Shown: positions 44,731 through 54,567, numbered from the stretch's first letter. The stretch is 64,000 nucleotides of DNA from Chrysiogenes arsenatis DSM 11915 (GCF_000469585.1 NZ_AWNK01000005.1:1-64000), one strand, 5' to 3'. Notes: generated by a model from the letters alone, not told the origin. Numbers and translations are program-made.

Positions 44731-46833
44731 ATGCAACAAACGTGGGAGCGCTTGGGTATCCGTGGTCGTACTGTATTTTTTGGTACCGTTCTTTTTGTAA
44801 TCGCCAGCGCGGCCTACTTTATGGCCTCACTGTTTTTCTTTGGCCCTAGGGGGCTCGGGTTATTTGAAAGCACTTTCCATCGGGGGAGTTTCTTTACTTT
44901 ACTCTTTTTTGGTTTCACCTCTTTATTTCTTATAATTTTGGCGTTTGTCATTTTTATGAATGCCATAATCCTTAAACCCATACGGCAACTCTCATCCCAG
45001 GCGTTAAAAATTGCTGCCGGTGATTTTGATAGGCGCATTGCGCCAAAATCAGCTGATGAAATTGGTGGTTTAGCGATGGCGCTCGACACCATGGCCTGCA
45101 ACGTCAGCACAAAAACTCGTACGCTCACTTCGCTTATGGCCAAGCATATCGATGACCTACACCGTCACGGCGTTATTCTGGAACTTGTCAGCCAAGGAGA
45201 TACGCTCGCGGGAATTCTTGATCCGCTGGCATCATATATCGAACAAGAGTTCCCTGATATCAGCTGTGCGATTATGCTCGCCGATTCCAAAAAGAAACGT
45301 TTATTTCACGGTGCGGCACCAAGTTTACTACCGTTTTACTGTGCCGCTATTGATGGCATGCTGATTGCTGATAAGAGTGGCTCGTGCGGAACTGCGGCAT
45401 GGCGCAAAGAACGGGTGGTAGTAGAAGATATTGTATCGCACCCGTACTGGGAAGCGTACCACGCGCACATTATAAAAACCTCGCTTCGCGCCTGTTGGGC
45501 GGAACCGATCCTTGATCGTCACGGAGATCTTTTTGGCGTCTTTGCGCTGTACTATCGTGAACCGAAGGGACCGAGCCCTCAGGAAATTGCCTTTATCGAA
45601 ACCTGCGCGCGTCTGGTTGCGTTATCTATTGAACGACTGAATTACGAAGAAAAAATGCGTACGCTGTCGCGTGCCGTAGAACAAAGCCCAGTTTCGATTG
45701 TTATCACCGACGCTTTGGGAAATATAGAATACGTGAACCCTCGATTTGAAAAAATTACTGGCATCAGCGCAGCGTCTTTGGTGGGGAAAAACCCGCGCGT
45801 GTTAAAATCAGGGCGACAATCAGCAGAATTCTACCAAGATCTCTGGAAAACCATCAGCAGTGGTCAGGAGTGGAGTGGTGAATTTGAAAACATCAATAGC
45901 CTCGGCCAACCATACTGGGAACAGGCTGTTATTTCACCCATCCGCGACGAACAAGGGAGAATCACCCACTATGTTGGCGTAAAAGAAGACATCACCGAAC
46001 GCAAAGCGCACGAAGCCATGCTGCTCGAATTCAACCAGCGGTTGCAAGAGCAGGTAGAGTTGGAGGTGTGCAATCGCATGGAAAATGAAAAGCGTTTCCA
46101 GCAGGAACGTGAACTGCAACAAGCATTGCTCATTCAACAAACCAAGCTCGCTGAACTTGGCGGAATGATTGGCGCCATCGTGCACCAGTGGAAGCAGCCA
46201 CTCAACATCATTTCCCTTTTGACGCAAACACTGCAAAACGATTTTGAAGATAAACTCTTTGACGCATCTACGCTAGAAACACATATCGAAGAAGTGATGA
46301 ATCAAATACGCTTTATGAGCGAAACGGTCGATAATTTTCGCGACTTTTATAAGCCATCACAACAAAAAAAGTACTTTGCTGTTGTCGAGGCCATTCAGGG
46401 CGTGCTGGATTTACTCAGCCACCAGCTCACCCCTTGTAATATTGATGTTGTGCTGACAGGCAATAAAAGTTTAGTCGCTTTTGGTTTCCCAAGCGATTTT
46501 AAACAAGTCATTTTCAATCTGATAAATAACTCACACGATGCCATCATTGAACGGGGCGTTGAGACAGGGAAAATAACGATTACCGTGGAACCGACCGATC
46601 CCTTTGTTACGATTATTCTCTGTGACAATGGGGGCGGTATTCCTGAGTCACTTTTACCAGACAAACTTTTTGAACCGTTTAGTACGACAAAAGGGGAAAA
46701 AGGAACTGGGATTGGTTTATCGCTCGGACGAACCATTATCGAAGAAAAAATGGGTGGCCGCCTCCAAGCAAGGAATAGCGAAGCTGGAGCCTGCTTCACT
46801 ATTGCCCTCCCGACAGAGGAATCAAAAACGTGA
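44731..46833 (+). CDS. HAMP-GAF-PAS sensor histidine kinase
   Basis: A 700-residue membrane kinase. Two membrane helices (about 13-35 and 52-78) with a short loop, HAMP (LKPIRQLSSQALKIAAGDFDRRI), GAF (about 145-305), PAS (SRAVEQSPVSIVITDALGNIEYV, to about 430), coiled coil, the phosphoacceptor helix with VHQWKQPLN (His about 489) and an ATPase domain with NLINNSHDAI, DNGGGIP and GTGIGLSL. The HQWKQPLN H-box is of the type often paired with orphan response regulators. The response regulator-diguanylate cyclase 67 bp downstream is the likely partner. Confidence 0.93.
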   Translation: MQQTWERLGIRGRTVFFGTVLFVIASAAYFMASLFFFGPRGLGLFESTFHRGSFFTLLFFGFTSLFLIILAFVIFMNAIILKPIRQLSSQALKIAAGDFDRRIAPKSADEIGGLAMALDTMACNVSTKTRTLTSLMAKHIDDLHRHGVILELVSQGDTLAGILDPLASYIEQEFPDISCAIMLADSKKKRLFHGAAPSLLPFYCAAIDGMLIADKSGSCGTAAWRKERVVVEDIVSHPYWEAYHAHIIKTSLRACWAEPILDRHGDLFGVFALYYREPKGPSPQEIAFIETCARLVALSIERLNYEEKMRTLSRAVEQSPVSIVITDALGNIEYVNPRFEKITGISAASLVGKNPRVLKSGRQSAEFYQDLWKTISSGQEWSGEFENINSLGQPYWEQAVISPIRDEQGRITHYVGVKEDITERKAHEAMLLEFNQRLQEQVELEVCNRMENEKRFQQERELQQALLIQQTKLAELGGMIGAIVHQWKQPLNIISLLTQTLQNDFEDKLFDASTLETHIEEVMNQIRFMSETVDNFRDFYKPSQQKKYFAVVEAIQGVLDLLSHQLTPCNIDVVLTGNKSLVAFGFPSDFKQVIFNLINNSHDAIIERGVETGKITITVEPTDPFVTIILCDNGGGIPESLLPDKLFEPFSTTKGEKGTGIGLSLGRTIIEEKMGGRLQARNSEAGACFTIALPTEESKT

Positions 46834-46899
46834 ATTATCTATTACACTGTAAACTGAAAGATGATATAAACCGATCCTACTTTACGACGAGGGCAGCCA

Positions 46900-47919
46900 A
46901 TGAAACTTGACGAATTTACTATTTTAATCGTCGATGATGAGCCGACAAATATTGAGGTGTTAACGCGAACACTTTCGCAGGATTACCACATAATCAGTGC
47001 GACTGATGGACGAAAAGCGCTGCAAATTGCCCTTTCTGATGAACAACCAGACCTCATTCTGCTCGATGTTATGATGCCGGGAATGAGTGGATATGATATC
47101 TGCCGCAGACTCAAAAGCGATAACCGCACCATGAATATTCCGATCATTTTCGTCACGGCGTGCGACGACCGCGAATCGGAGGAGACTGGCTTAGAACTCG
47201 GAGCCGTCGATTACATCACTCGGCCATTCCATGTGCCGGTTGTCCGTGCCCGCGTCCGCAATCATGTGAATATGCAACGCAAAACTATGCTGCTCGAAAA
47301 ACTCTCCTTGATTGACGGACTGACCCATATCCCGAATCGACGCCGTTTTGACAACTCTTATGAACAGGAATGGCGTCGCGCCATGCGCTACAACAAACCC
47401 GTATCATTGGTGATGATAGACATTGACAACTTCAAAGCATATAACGATATACGTGGCCATAGTGATGGCGATGAATGTTTACGCCGTGTCGCCGAAGCTC
47501 TGAGCAATGTGCTCTTACGCGGTTCTGACATGGTGGCTCGTTATGGGGGTGAAGAGTTTATCGCGCTGCTCCCCGACACACAGATCAATGGGGCGGTACA
47601 GGTTTCAGAAAAACTCCGAGCTGCTGTAGAAGCGATGGAAATTCCCCATCCTGACTCATCGGTTTCACCGTTCGTTACCGTCAGCATTGGTCACGCTACC
47701 TGTTTGCCGAATTTCCGTATCTCTCGTTTGGAATTCCTGCAAGCAGCCGACCAAGCGCTGTATAGCGCCAAAGAAGCGGGGCGCAATCAGGTGTACGGCA
47801 TGACAACCTTGTGGGGCAACAGCGATGCAAATCGCGCAACCACAGCAATGCATGACACTGATTCAATAGACGATTTTTCAGAGAGAGCACAAAGAAGAAA
47901 TATAACCACAAACCCTTAG
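46900..47919 (+). CDS. Response regulator with diguanylate cyclase (REC-GGDEF)
   Basis: A 339-residue output protein. The receiver has VDDEPTNIEVL and the phospho-acceptor Asp in LILLDVMMPGMSGYD. The GGDEF domain has DIDNFKAYND, the active-site ARYGGEEF and an intact RGSD inhibitory site five residues before it, so it should make c-di-GMP under product control. The upstream kinase is the likely phospho-donor. It ends 10 bp before the DHH phosphoesterase gene. Confidence 0.95.
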   Translation: MKLDEFTILIVDDEPTNIEVLTRTLSQDYHIISATDGRKALQIALSDEQPDLILLDVMMPGMSGYDICRRLKSDNRTMNIPIIFVTACDDRESEETGLELGAVDYITRPFHVPVVRARVRNHVNMQRKTMLLEKLSLIDGLTHIPNRRRFDNSYEQEWRRAMRYNKPVSLVMIDIDNFKAYNDIRGHSDGDECLRRVAEALSNVLLRGSDMVARYGGEEFIALLPDTQINGAVQVSEKLRAAVEAMEIPHPDSSVSPFVTVSIGHATCLPNFRISRLEFLQAADQALYSAKEAGRNQVYGMTTLWGNSDANRATTAMHDTDSIDDFSERAQRRNITTNP

Positions 47920-47929
47920 GAGGTTCCCC

Positions 47930-48862
47930 ATGGATAAAAAGTATCGACTTATTACACGTAGCGATTTCGATGGTTTAGCATGTGCTGTGATCTTAACGGA
48001 ACTGGGCATGATAGATGATATCCAATTTGTCCACCCGAAGGATATGCAAGACGGTAAAATCGCCGTAACCTCACGTGATATCACCACAAACCTTCCATAC
48101 GTGCCGGGTTGCTATATGGCGTTCGACCACCACGCCAGCGAAGTGCAGCGTGCCGACGGGAAAGATTATCCAAACCATATTATCGACCCTAATGCCCCTT
48201 CTGCCGCGCGGGTTGTCTATAACTACTACGGTGGCAACAGTCGTTTTGGAGGTGTCATTAACCCCGAAATGATGATCGCCGTCGACAAAGCCGATTCGGC
48301 TCAATTTACCCTTGCCGAAATACTGAAACCTGATGGCTGGGTTCTGCTCAATTATCTTATGGACGCACGTACCGGACTCGGACGCTTCCGCGAGTTCCGC
48401 ATTTCCAATTACGCACTGATGATGGATCTTATCGAATATTGCAAAACACTCACCATAGAACAAATCCTTGAAACTCCAGACGTGAAAGAACGGGTCGAGC
48501 TGTACCGCGAGCATGCTCCAAAGTTCGAAGAGCAACTACGCCGCTGCGCAACCATTCACGGAAAACTCATTGTGCTTGACCTGCGCAACGAAGAGGTCAT
48601 CTACGCGGGAAATCGCTTTATGATTTATGCCCTCTACCCACACTGCAATATGTCGATCCATGTTCTTTGGGGTTTCCAGAAACAGAATGTCGTTTTTGCC
48701 GTCGGAAAATCGATTGTGAACCGTTCGTCAAAAGCCCATGTCGGGGAGACGATGCTGCAGTACGGAGGTGGTGGACACGCCGCAGCCGGCACCTGCCAGC
48801 TTTCGCACGAAAGTGCGCCCGAAGTATTACAGAAGCTGATAGACGCATTTCAAGAAAGTTAA
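47930..48862 (+). CDS. DHH/DHHA1-family phosphoesterase
   Basis: A 310-residue enzyme with the DHH-superfamily motifs: ITRSDFDGLACAVIL at the N-terminus, MAFDHHASEVQ (motif III), DKADSAQF and the DHHA1 signature YGGGGHAAAGTC near the C-terminus. The family includes nanoRNases/pAp phosphatases, c-di-NMP phosphodiesterases and exopolyphosphatase-related enzymes. Its coupling (10 bp, AGGAGG start) to a diguanylate cyclase suggests a nucleotide-signal role such as pGpG hydrolysis, but substrate cannot be decided here. Confidence 0.85.
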   Translation: MDKKYRLITRSDFDGLACAVILTELGMIDDIQFVHPKDMQDGKIAVTSRDITTNLPYVPGCYMAFDHHASEVQRADGKDYPNHIIDPNAPSAARVVYNYYGGNSRFGGVINPEMMIAVDKADSAQFTLAEILKPDGWVLLNYLMDARTGLGRFREFRISNYALMMDLIEYCKTLTIEQILETPDVKERVELYREHAPKFEEQLRRCATIHGKLIVLDLRNEEVIYAGNRFMIYALYPHCNMSIHVLWGFQKQNVVFAVGKSIVNRSSKAHVGETMLQYGGGGHAAAGTCQLSHESAPEVLQKLIDAFQES

Positions 48863-48878
48863 CGTATCTCACTCCTTC

Positions 48879-48906
48879 AAAAGGCGACCTTTCGGTCGCC
48901 TTTTTT
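48879..48906. terminator. Bidirectional rho-independent terminator
   Basis: AAAAGGCGACC-TTTC-GGTCGCCTTTTTT, perfect stem with an A-run on one side and a T-run on the other. It separates the DHH gene from the convergent AEC carrier. Confidence 0.93.
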
Positions 48907-49819
48907 ACGTTGCAAGCGCAAGAAAAACAGGGATGGTCACCGCCGCAAAAATGACCTGCCACGTAATAATACTCGCCATCAGCGTCGTGTCGCCACCCAT
49001 TTGACGCGCAAGAATGTATGATGAAACCGACGTTGGAACAGCAGTAAAAAGTACCGCTATCGCCGTAGCTGTGGCATCAAGCGCAAAGAACTGGCAGGCG
49101 AGAAGCGTTATCCCCGGATAGACTATCAACTTGACAGAGCTGCTCATACCAAGTTCTTTCCAAGATCTGATCGATGCGCCAAAACTCAACCCCGCACCCA
49201 CGCTCAGCAGACCTAATGGCAATGAGACTCGACCCAGTATTTCTGCTGTGTTGAGGAGAAAGAGCGGCAGTGGAATATGCGCCAAATTAACGACAATCCC
49301 CGCCGCACAGGCCAGAATAAGGGGATTGCGGAAAAGCGCATGAAACACCTTGAGCAGTCCCTCTTTGCGTTCCGAAGCATAGCGCAACATAACCCAGACG
49401 CAGTAGATATTGACCAGTGGTATCAATGTCGCCATGGCAATCGCCGAAAGCGTCAGGCCGATTTCGCCAAATATCGCTGCAGCGGCAGCAATACCGACAT
49501 AGGTATTCATGCGGATTCCCCCCTGAAATACCGACGTAAACGCCGGGCCGCCAGAACGGATTCCTGCCCGCAGCGCCAACAGCAAAAGCGACGCCAGCGT
49601 GGTGGTTCCAAACAAGATAATTGCCATAGAAGCCGCGGGTAACCCCTCAAGCGGAGCCTTCGCCAAGTTGGAAAACAACAGTGCCGGGAAAAAAACATAA
49701 TAGGTGACTCGTTCAGCCATCGGCCAAAAAGCATCACCTGGAAAATGCTTCACTTTACACGCATAACCAAACAAGATAAGTAAGAAAATCGGAGCTAATC
49801 CCTGAAAGATAATCGTCAT
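48905..49819 (-). CDS. AEC-family (auxin efflux carrier-like) transporter
   Basis: A 304-residue integral membrane protein with about ten hydrophobic helices, starting IIFQGLAPIFLLILFGYACK and including TYYVFFPALLFSNLAKAP and the mid-protein GRVSLPLGLLSVGAGLSFG. Bacterial members export or import carboxylates such as malate or malonate; the substrate is not evident. Single gene facing the terminator. Confidence 0.9.
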   Translation of the reverse strand: MTIIFQGLAPIFLLILFGYACKVKHFPGDAFWPMAERVTYYVFFPALLFSNLAKAPLEGLPAASMAIILFGTTTLASLLLLALRAGIRSGGPAFTSVFQGGIRMNTYVGIAAAAAIFGEIGLTLSAIAMATLIPLVNIYCVWVMLRYASERKEGLLKVFHALFRNPLILACAAGIVVNLAHIPLPLFLLNTAEILGRVSLPLGLLSVGAGLSFGASIRSWKELGMSSSVKLIVYPGITLLACQFFALDATATAIAVLFTAVPTSVSSYILARQMGGDTTLMASIITWQVIFAAVTIPVFLALAT

Positions 49820-49952
49820 GCCAAAACAGCCTTCCTTGTAAATTTCCCGACAGCATCTGCAACATTATGCTGTTATTACCGAATTATCTGCTATATATAC
49901 ACTGAAAAACACGCACAATAAAAAATACCTTTCAACAAAGGGTGATTGTACC

Positions 49953-51605
49953 ATGGCGAACGACCTGACACGTTTTTTTCAAAAAGCGACAACGCCAGCT
50001 GAGTTCCGACGCATTATCCTCGCTTCTGTCATTGCCGGAACCGCCAACGCGGGAGTAGTTGTTATCATCAACAATGCGTCAGAAGATTTTTCGGACTTTC
50101 AGTGGCGCTATTTGGCCATGTTTGCCATAACAATTATCCTGTATATCACAACTCGCCGTTTTGCCTTGCAAAAAAGTATCGTTGGCGTCCAACGTTCGCT
50201 GATCGATCTGAATCAACGATTGGCCGACAAAACACGGCATATTGGACTCCGCTCCTACGAAAGAATCGGCCCAGAACGAATTATTGCTGACTTAACAGAA
50301 AACAGCTCCCTTATTCTCGAAGCCTCACGCATGGCAACAAGTGCCGCCGCGGCTGTCGTGATGCTGTTTGCCTCTTTTGTCTACATTGCCATACTCTCGC
50401 CAGCCGCTCTCTGGCTTAGTCTTTTTCTTGTTTCATGTGGCATTTATGCCTACTTGCACAATGAAAAAAAAATCAGCCTCGGTTTGCGGGAAACACGACG
50501 TGTCGAACAGGAGTATTCACAAACGCTCCACCACCTCACGTTGGGTTTCACAGAAGTAAAAATGAACCGCGCACGGAGCGATTCGCTCTTTCACCAGACT
50601 CTCGGCGACATTTTAACTCGCCTACGTGACCTGAAAAGTGACACCGAAAAACGTTTCGTTGATAACATGATTTTTACCCAGATTTTTTTCTACCTGCTGA
50701 TCGCCGCGATCATCTTTTTACTGCCACGCTTTGAGTCGCAACAACCGCACATCATTGTGCAATTGGTTACGATGATCCTCTTTATTGTGGGGCCGCTTGG
50801 AGCCGTTGTTGATGCCATGCCAACCTTTACGAAAGCCAATATTGCTCTCAGCCGCTTGGCGGAACTCGAAGCACAACTCGATGAAGCCCGCGAAGTAGAA
50901 CCTACCTATTCGCCCCTCGCGCATCAACCAACATTCACGACTCTTTCATTGCAACATATGTACTTTACCTACAACGGCAGCGAACCAAGTGATCACACCT
51001 TTCGACTTGGCCCCGTCAACCTTGACGTCCGTGCTGGTGAAATCCTTTTTATTGTGGGCGGCAATGGTAGCGGGAAAACCACCTTACTGAAATTACTCAC
51101 GGGACTCTATACACCTCAAGCCGGCGTGTTACAGATAGATGGTCGCCCGATAGCAGCCGGCGAATACGAGCAATTTCGACAGCTTTTTTCCGTTATTTTT
51201 ACCGACTTTCACCTCTTTGACCGTCTCTACGGCATGAATGAGGTCGAACCCAAACGGGTTTGGGAGCTTCTTGAACAGATGGATATTGCGAAGAAAGTCC
51301 GATTTGACGGCGACGTGTTTGAAACGCCGGGATTATCTACTGGACAACGGAAACGACTCGCCCTCGTGTGTGCGCTTCTGGAAGATCGCCCGATTTTACT
51401 ATTTGACGAAGTCGCTGCAGATCAAGATCCACAATTTCGTCGCTATTACTACGAAGTGTTTCTCCCATCACTACGCCAGCAAGGTAAGACCGTGATAGTG
51501 GTGAGTCATGATGACCGTTACTTTGGTGTTGCCGATCGGGTGCTAAAAATGGACTATGGTACGCTTGCCGTGCCACCGGAATCGGTTGAGCGAAACAATA
51601 TATAA
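49953..51605 (+). CDS. Cyclic-peptide-type ABC exporter
   Basis: A 550-residue fused permease-ATPase of the SyrD/PvdE/YojI group (cyclic peptide transporter). Six membrane helices span about 20-290, then an ATPase domain with Walker A VGGNGSGKTTLL (about 368-379), signature LSTGQRKRLAL, Walker B RPILLFDEVAADQDP and switch His VVSHDDRY. No peptide synthetase or precursor gene is adjacent, so the exported substrate is unknown. Single gene with weak spacing to the next. Confidence 0.9.
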   Translation: MANDLTRFFQKATTPAEFRRIILASVIAGTANAGVVVIINNASEDFSDFQWRYLAMFAITIILYITTRRFALQKSIVGVQRSLIDLNQRLADKTRHIGLRSYERIGPERIIADLTENSSLILEASRMATSAAAAVVMLFASFVYIAILSPAALWLSLFLVSCGIYAYLHNEKKISLGLRETRRVEQEYSQTLHHLTLGFTEVKMNRARSDSLFHQTLGDILTRLRDLKSDTEKRFVDNMIFTQIFFYLLIAAIIFLLPRFESQQPHIIVQLVTMILFIVGPLGAVVDAMPTFTKANIALSRLAELEAQLDEAREVEPTYSPLAHQPTFTTLSLQHMYFTYNGSEPSDHTFRLGPVNLDVRAGEILFIVGGNGSGKTTLLKLLTGLYTPQAGVLQIDGRPIAAGEYEQFRQLFSVIFTDFHLFDRLYGMNEVEPKRVWELLEQMDIAKKVRFDGDVFETPGLSTGQRKRLALVCALLEDRPILLFDEVAADQDPQFRRYYYEVFLPSLRQQGKTVIVVSHDDRYFGVADRVLKMDYGTLAVPPESVERNNI

Positions 51606-51699
51606 AAAAGGGATGCTTTTTCCGGCACACCATATTATTCTGTCGCAGGAGAGATTTCTTATAACCACTTAACGGGCTCTGAACTATCAGGAGGATTCC

Positions 51700-52257
51700 A
51701 TGGACGAAACACAAGCAACGACCGCTCAAGCAGAAATTGTTATTGAACCGTTAGCTGAAGCTAACACTACCGTTAACAACCACACCGCTATGGCGGCTGG
51801 AGTCGGTCTGATCCCTTTCCCGCTCCTCGACATGGTTGCTATTACTGGATTACAAATCAACATGCTGAGCCGTCTGTGTGCCATCTACGGTGTGCCGTTT
51901 TCACAAGATCGTGCCAAACACATTGTCGCTTCGCTTGTCGGAGGCGCTGGCACCTACTACCTTTCTCCACCCGTGATGAGTCTTGTAAAGTTCATCCCTT
52001 TGGTTGGTCAAGCCGCCGCCATGCTGACGATGCCTGCAATAGCCGGAGCATCAACCTACGCAGTCGGGAAAGTATTCATTCGTCATTTTGAGTCAGGCGG
52101 AACTTTCCTTACTTTTGACCCAGCCAAAACAAAAGAATATTTCTCAAAAATGTATGCCGAAGGGAAAGAGGTTGCCAACTCTCTCAAGCAATCGGTCAAA
52201 TCAAGCGGCAAAAAGAACACTACGACAGCTCCGGAAGAAGCAACCACAACCGTATAA
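51700..52257 (+). CDS. DUF697-family membrane protein
   Basis: A 185-residue protein with a hydrophobic core typical of DUF697/YcjF-related proteins: GVGLIPFPLLDMVAITGLQINML (about 33-55), then two Gly/Ala-rich helices (FIPLVGQAAAMLTMPAIAGAS). A polar Ala/Thr/Lys tail follows. The start follows AGGAGG. Family members are often found with GTPases, none of which is adjacent. A strong terminator follows. Confidence 0.82.
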   Translation: MDETQATTAQAEIVIEPLAEANTTVNNHTAMAAGVGLIPFPLLDMVAITGLQINMLSRLCAIYGVPFSQDRAKHIVASLVGGAGTYYLSPPVMSLVKFIPLVGQAAAMLTMPAIAGASTYAVGKVFIRHFESGGTFLTFDPAKTKEYFSKMYAEGKEVANSLKQSVKSSGKKNTTTAPEEATTTV

Positions 52258-52268
52258 TCCTGTGACGC

Positions 52269-52298
52269 AAAAACGGGGAGCAATCTCCCCGTTTTTTC
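52269..52298 (+). terminator. Rho-independent terminator after the DUF697 gene
   Basis: AAAACGGGGAG-CAAT-CTCCCCGTTTTTT, long GC stem with T-run. Confidence 0.93.
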
Positions 52299-52352
52299 TA
52301 TGCTCCTCTTTAGGTTTCCATCAGACTGTTCAGAGACATTGAGGTCGAAACA

Positions 52353-53189
52353 ATGAACCGCATTCGAGCGTACGTGCGACAACATCTTCCCCAGCTCATG
52401 ATAGCGAGCCTTTTGCTGGTATTTCTCGTGGTGTTTTTTTGGCCACGAATTTTTGTCGTTATTAATGCTGGGCATGCTGGAATATTGTACCGTCCGCTTT
52501 TCGGCGGTACGGTAACTGACCGCGTTTTCAGTGAAGGGCTACACATCATTCCGCCATGGAACACCATGCACATCTATAATATGCGTGTGCAGGAAGTAGC
52601 TCACGAAATTGATGTCTTAACTCAGAAAGGGTTAAAAATTCACCTGAGCCTCTCGGTTCGCTATCACCCTGAGTACGATGTTCTTGGCGTGTTGCACCAG
52701 AAAGTAGGTCCCGACTATGTGCAGAAAATCGTCATTCCAGAAGTGGAATCAACACTCCGTACTATCATTGGCGATTTTGACGCCGAAGAAGTCTACACCA
52801 CCAAACGAGCCATTCTGCATAAAGTCGTCAACCAATCGCTCGAACAAGTCACGCAAAAGTACATAAAAATCGACGACGTAATTATTCGGAAAGTCGATCT
52901 TCCGCCAATGATTCAGGACGCCATCGAAACCAAACTCGAACAACAGCAAATCGCCGAAGCGTATGTATTTCGCCTGCAACGCGAAGAGCAGGAAGCACAG
53001 CGCCGTCGCATAGAAGCATCGGGACTCAAAGACTATAATGACACCGTTCGCGAATCTTTAACGCCGCAAATCCTTCAATGGAAAGGGATCGAAGCGACCC
53101 GAGAACTGGCTAAATCTGACAATGCAAAGGTGGTTGTCATCGGAAATTCATCGAAAGAGTTGCCGATCATCCTCGGTTCAGATTGGTAG
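52353..53189 (+). CDS. SPFH/prohibitin-family membrane protein
   Basis: A 278-residue protein with an N-terminal membrane anchor (about 14-35, LMIASLLLVFLVVFFW) and an SPFH domain (about 38-220): AGHAGILYRPLFGGTVTD, GLHIIPPW, VLTQKGLKIHLSLSVRYHP, then a charged coiled coil with EQQQIAEAYVFRLQREEQEAQ. It is close to the HflK/prohibitin type. Such proteins form membrane-bound rings or microdomains. It heads a tightly spaced run of genes: the next gene starts 4 bp after its stop. Confidence 0.9.
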   Translation: MNRIRAYVRQHLPQLMIASLLLVFLVVFFWPRIFVVINAGHAGILYRPLFGGTVTDRVFSEGLHIIPPWNTMHIYNMRVQEVAHEIDVLTQKGLKIHLSLSVRYHPEYDVLGVLHQKVGPDYVQKIVIPEVESTLRTIIGDFDAEEVYTTKRAILHKVVNQSLEQVTQKYIKIDDVIIRKVDLPPMIQDAIETKLEQQQIAEAYVFRLQREEQEAQRRRIEASGLKDYNDTVRESLTPQILQWKGIEATRELAKSDNAKVVVIGNSSKELPIILGSDW

Positions 53190-53193
53190 AGAT

Positions 53194-54357
53194 ATGATCT
53201 TGCGTCGTGCATCCACCATCGTCCTCTCATTACTCCTGATGACCATTCTTGCAGGATGCGATTTCTATGAGATGAGCCGCCAAAAACGGGACGCACTGGC
53301 GCAAGCCAATACCGGCGATATTGAAATTGCCGTCGTCTGGCCACAACAACTGGAAGCCGGACTCTTTATGGAAGGGGTACAGCTTGCTGCCGAAGAGATC
53401 AACACGACAGGCGTGTATGCCAAACGCAGTATAACCCTGCGTATCTTTGACGAAACATCTGCCGAACAAAGCAAACGAGTCGCACAAAAGATAGCGGCTA
53501 ACCCCAAGATTGTGGCTGCCATTGGCCACTACGGTTCCAGCCGTTCGCTGCCTGCGGCAGTCACCTATGAATATAACGGCATTCTCTATATGTCTCCCGT
53601 GGCTACCAGCCCATCGCTGACCCGTTTCGGATTTAACTACCTTTTCCGTAATATCCCTACCGATGCCGAAATTTCTGCTGCGGTACTCACTTACTGCCAA
53701 AAACAGAATTGGAAAAATGCTGCTATTGTTTATGTTCGTGGCAATTACGGCCAGAGTTTTACTGAAATAATGCAAGAAGAGGCCTACCTACATGATATTA
53801 ACATTGCTACACTCAAGTCATATGCTGAAAATCAGGAGGATTTTCGCGCCATGATCGTTGAAATGCGCCGTTACCAGTATGATTTTGTGTTTATCGCAGA
53901 CGTCGTACCGCGCGCTGCTCATTTTATTCGGCAATACCGTGCCATGGGTGGCACCGAGCCCTTTATAGGAGGCGATGGGCTCGACTCTAATTTACTGTGG
54001 ACGATTGCGGGAAAAGCGGCCAATGAAACCGTTGTAGCTACAACCTTCGACGCCGCTGACAACCACCCGAACGTGAAAGGATTTGTCGAACGCTTTACCG
54101 CTCGCTATCCCGATAAGCAGCCCGACTTTTTGGCAGCACAAGGGTATGATGCACTGATGGTTATTGCCAATGCGATGCGCCACAGCCAATCGTCTGTCCC
54201 TATTGAGGTAGCTTCAGCACTCCGTTTTTCGCCACCATGGGAAGGTGTACTCGGTACATACGCCATGCAGCTAGATGGGAGTATTGCGGGCAAAAAGATT
54301 GCGTTTAAAAAGCTATCCGATGGGGTGTTTTATCTACAACAGGATTCAGAGGAGTAA
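53194..54357 (+). CDS. Periplasmic solute-binding lipoprotein (Leu/Ile/Val type)
   Basis: A 387-residue lipoprotein with lipobox TILAGC (Cys about 24) and the two-lobed type I periplasmic-binding fold: IEIAVVWPQQLEAGLFMEGVQLAAEEIN, VAAIGHYGSSRSLPAAVTYEYNGILYMSP, FIGGDGLDS and LAAQGYDALMVIANAM. The ATG at 53194 keeps the signal peptide at the N-terminus; an earlier in-frame start would overlap the SPFH gene. No ABC permease or ATPase gene is nearby, so it may act as a sensor or serve a distant transporter. Confidence 0.88.
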   Translation: MILRRASTIVLSLLLMTILAGCDFYEMSRQKRDALAQANTGDIEIAVVWPQQLEAGLFMEGVQLAAEEINTTGVYAKRSITLRIFDETSAEQSKRVAQKIAANPKIVAAIGHYGSSRSLPAAVTYEYNGILYMSPVATSPSLTRFGFNYLFRNIPTDAEISAAVLTYCQKQNWKNAAIVYVRGNYGQSFTEIMQEEAYLHDINIATLKSYAENQEDFRAMIVEMRRYQYDFVFIADVVPRAAHFIRQYRAMGGTEPFIGGDGLDSNLLWTIAGKAANETVVATTFDAADNHPNVKGFVERFTARYPDKQPDFLAAQGYDALMVIANAMRHSQSSVPIEVASALRFSPPWEGVLGTYAMQLDGSIAGKKIAFKKLSDGVFYLQQDSEE

Positions 54358-54360
54358 ACC

Positions 54361-54534
54361 ATGCCAGCACATTTAATGGCTCTCTACATCGTCGTCTGCC
54401 TCATGATTGCCCTTTTTGGAATGAATCGTAAATTTGGCTTTTGGGGGTATTTTTTTGCCAGCCTTTTCTTGACCCCTCTGGTTGGTGTTGTCTTAGTACT
54501 CGCATCAGATCCACGGAAATTAGAACAAGAATAG
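54361..54534 (+). CDS. 57-residue two-span membrane protein
   Basis: A short frame with a good ribosome site (GAGGAG at the end of the previous gene) and ATG 3 bp after its stop. It encodes PAHLMALYIVVCLMIALFG, then NRKFGFWGYFFASLFLTPL and a polar end SDPRKLEQE: two membrane helices around a basic/aromatic turn. No family recognised, although small proteins of this plan occur near transport and phage-type loci. It lies between two solute-binding proteins. Confidence 0.7.
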   Translation: MPAHLMALYIVVCLMIALFGMNRKFGFWGYFFASLFLTPLVGVVLVLASDPRKLEQE

Positions 54535-54567
54535 GATACACAATACATCGCAAATGAGGTGAATACC

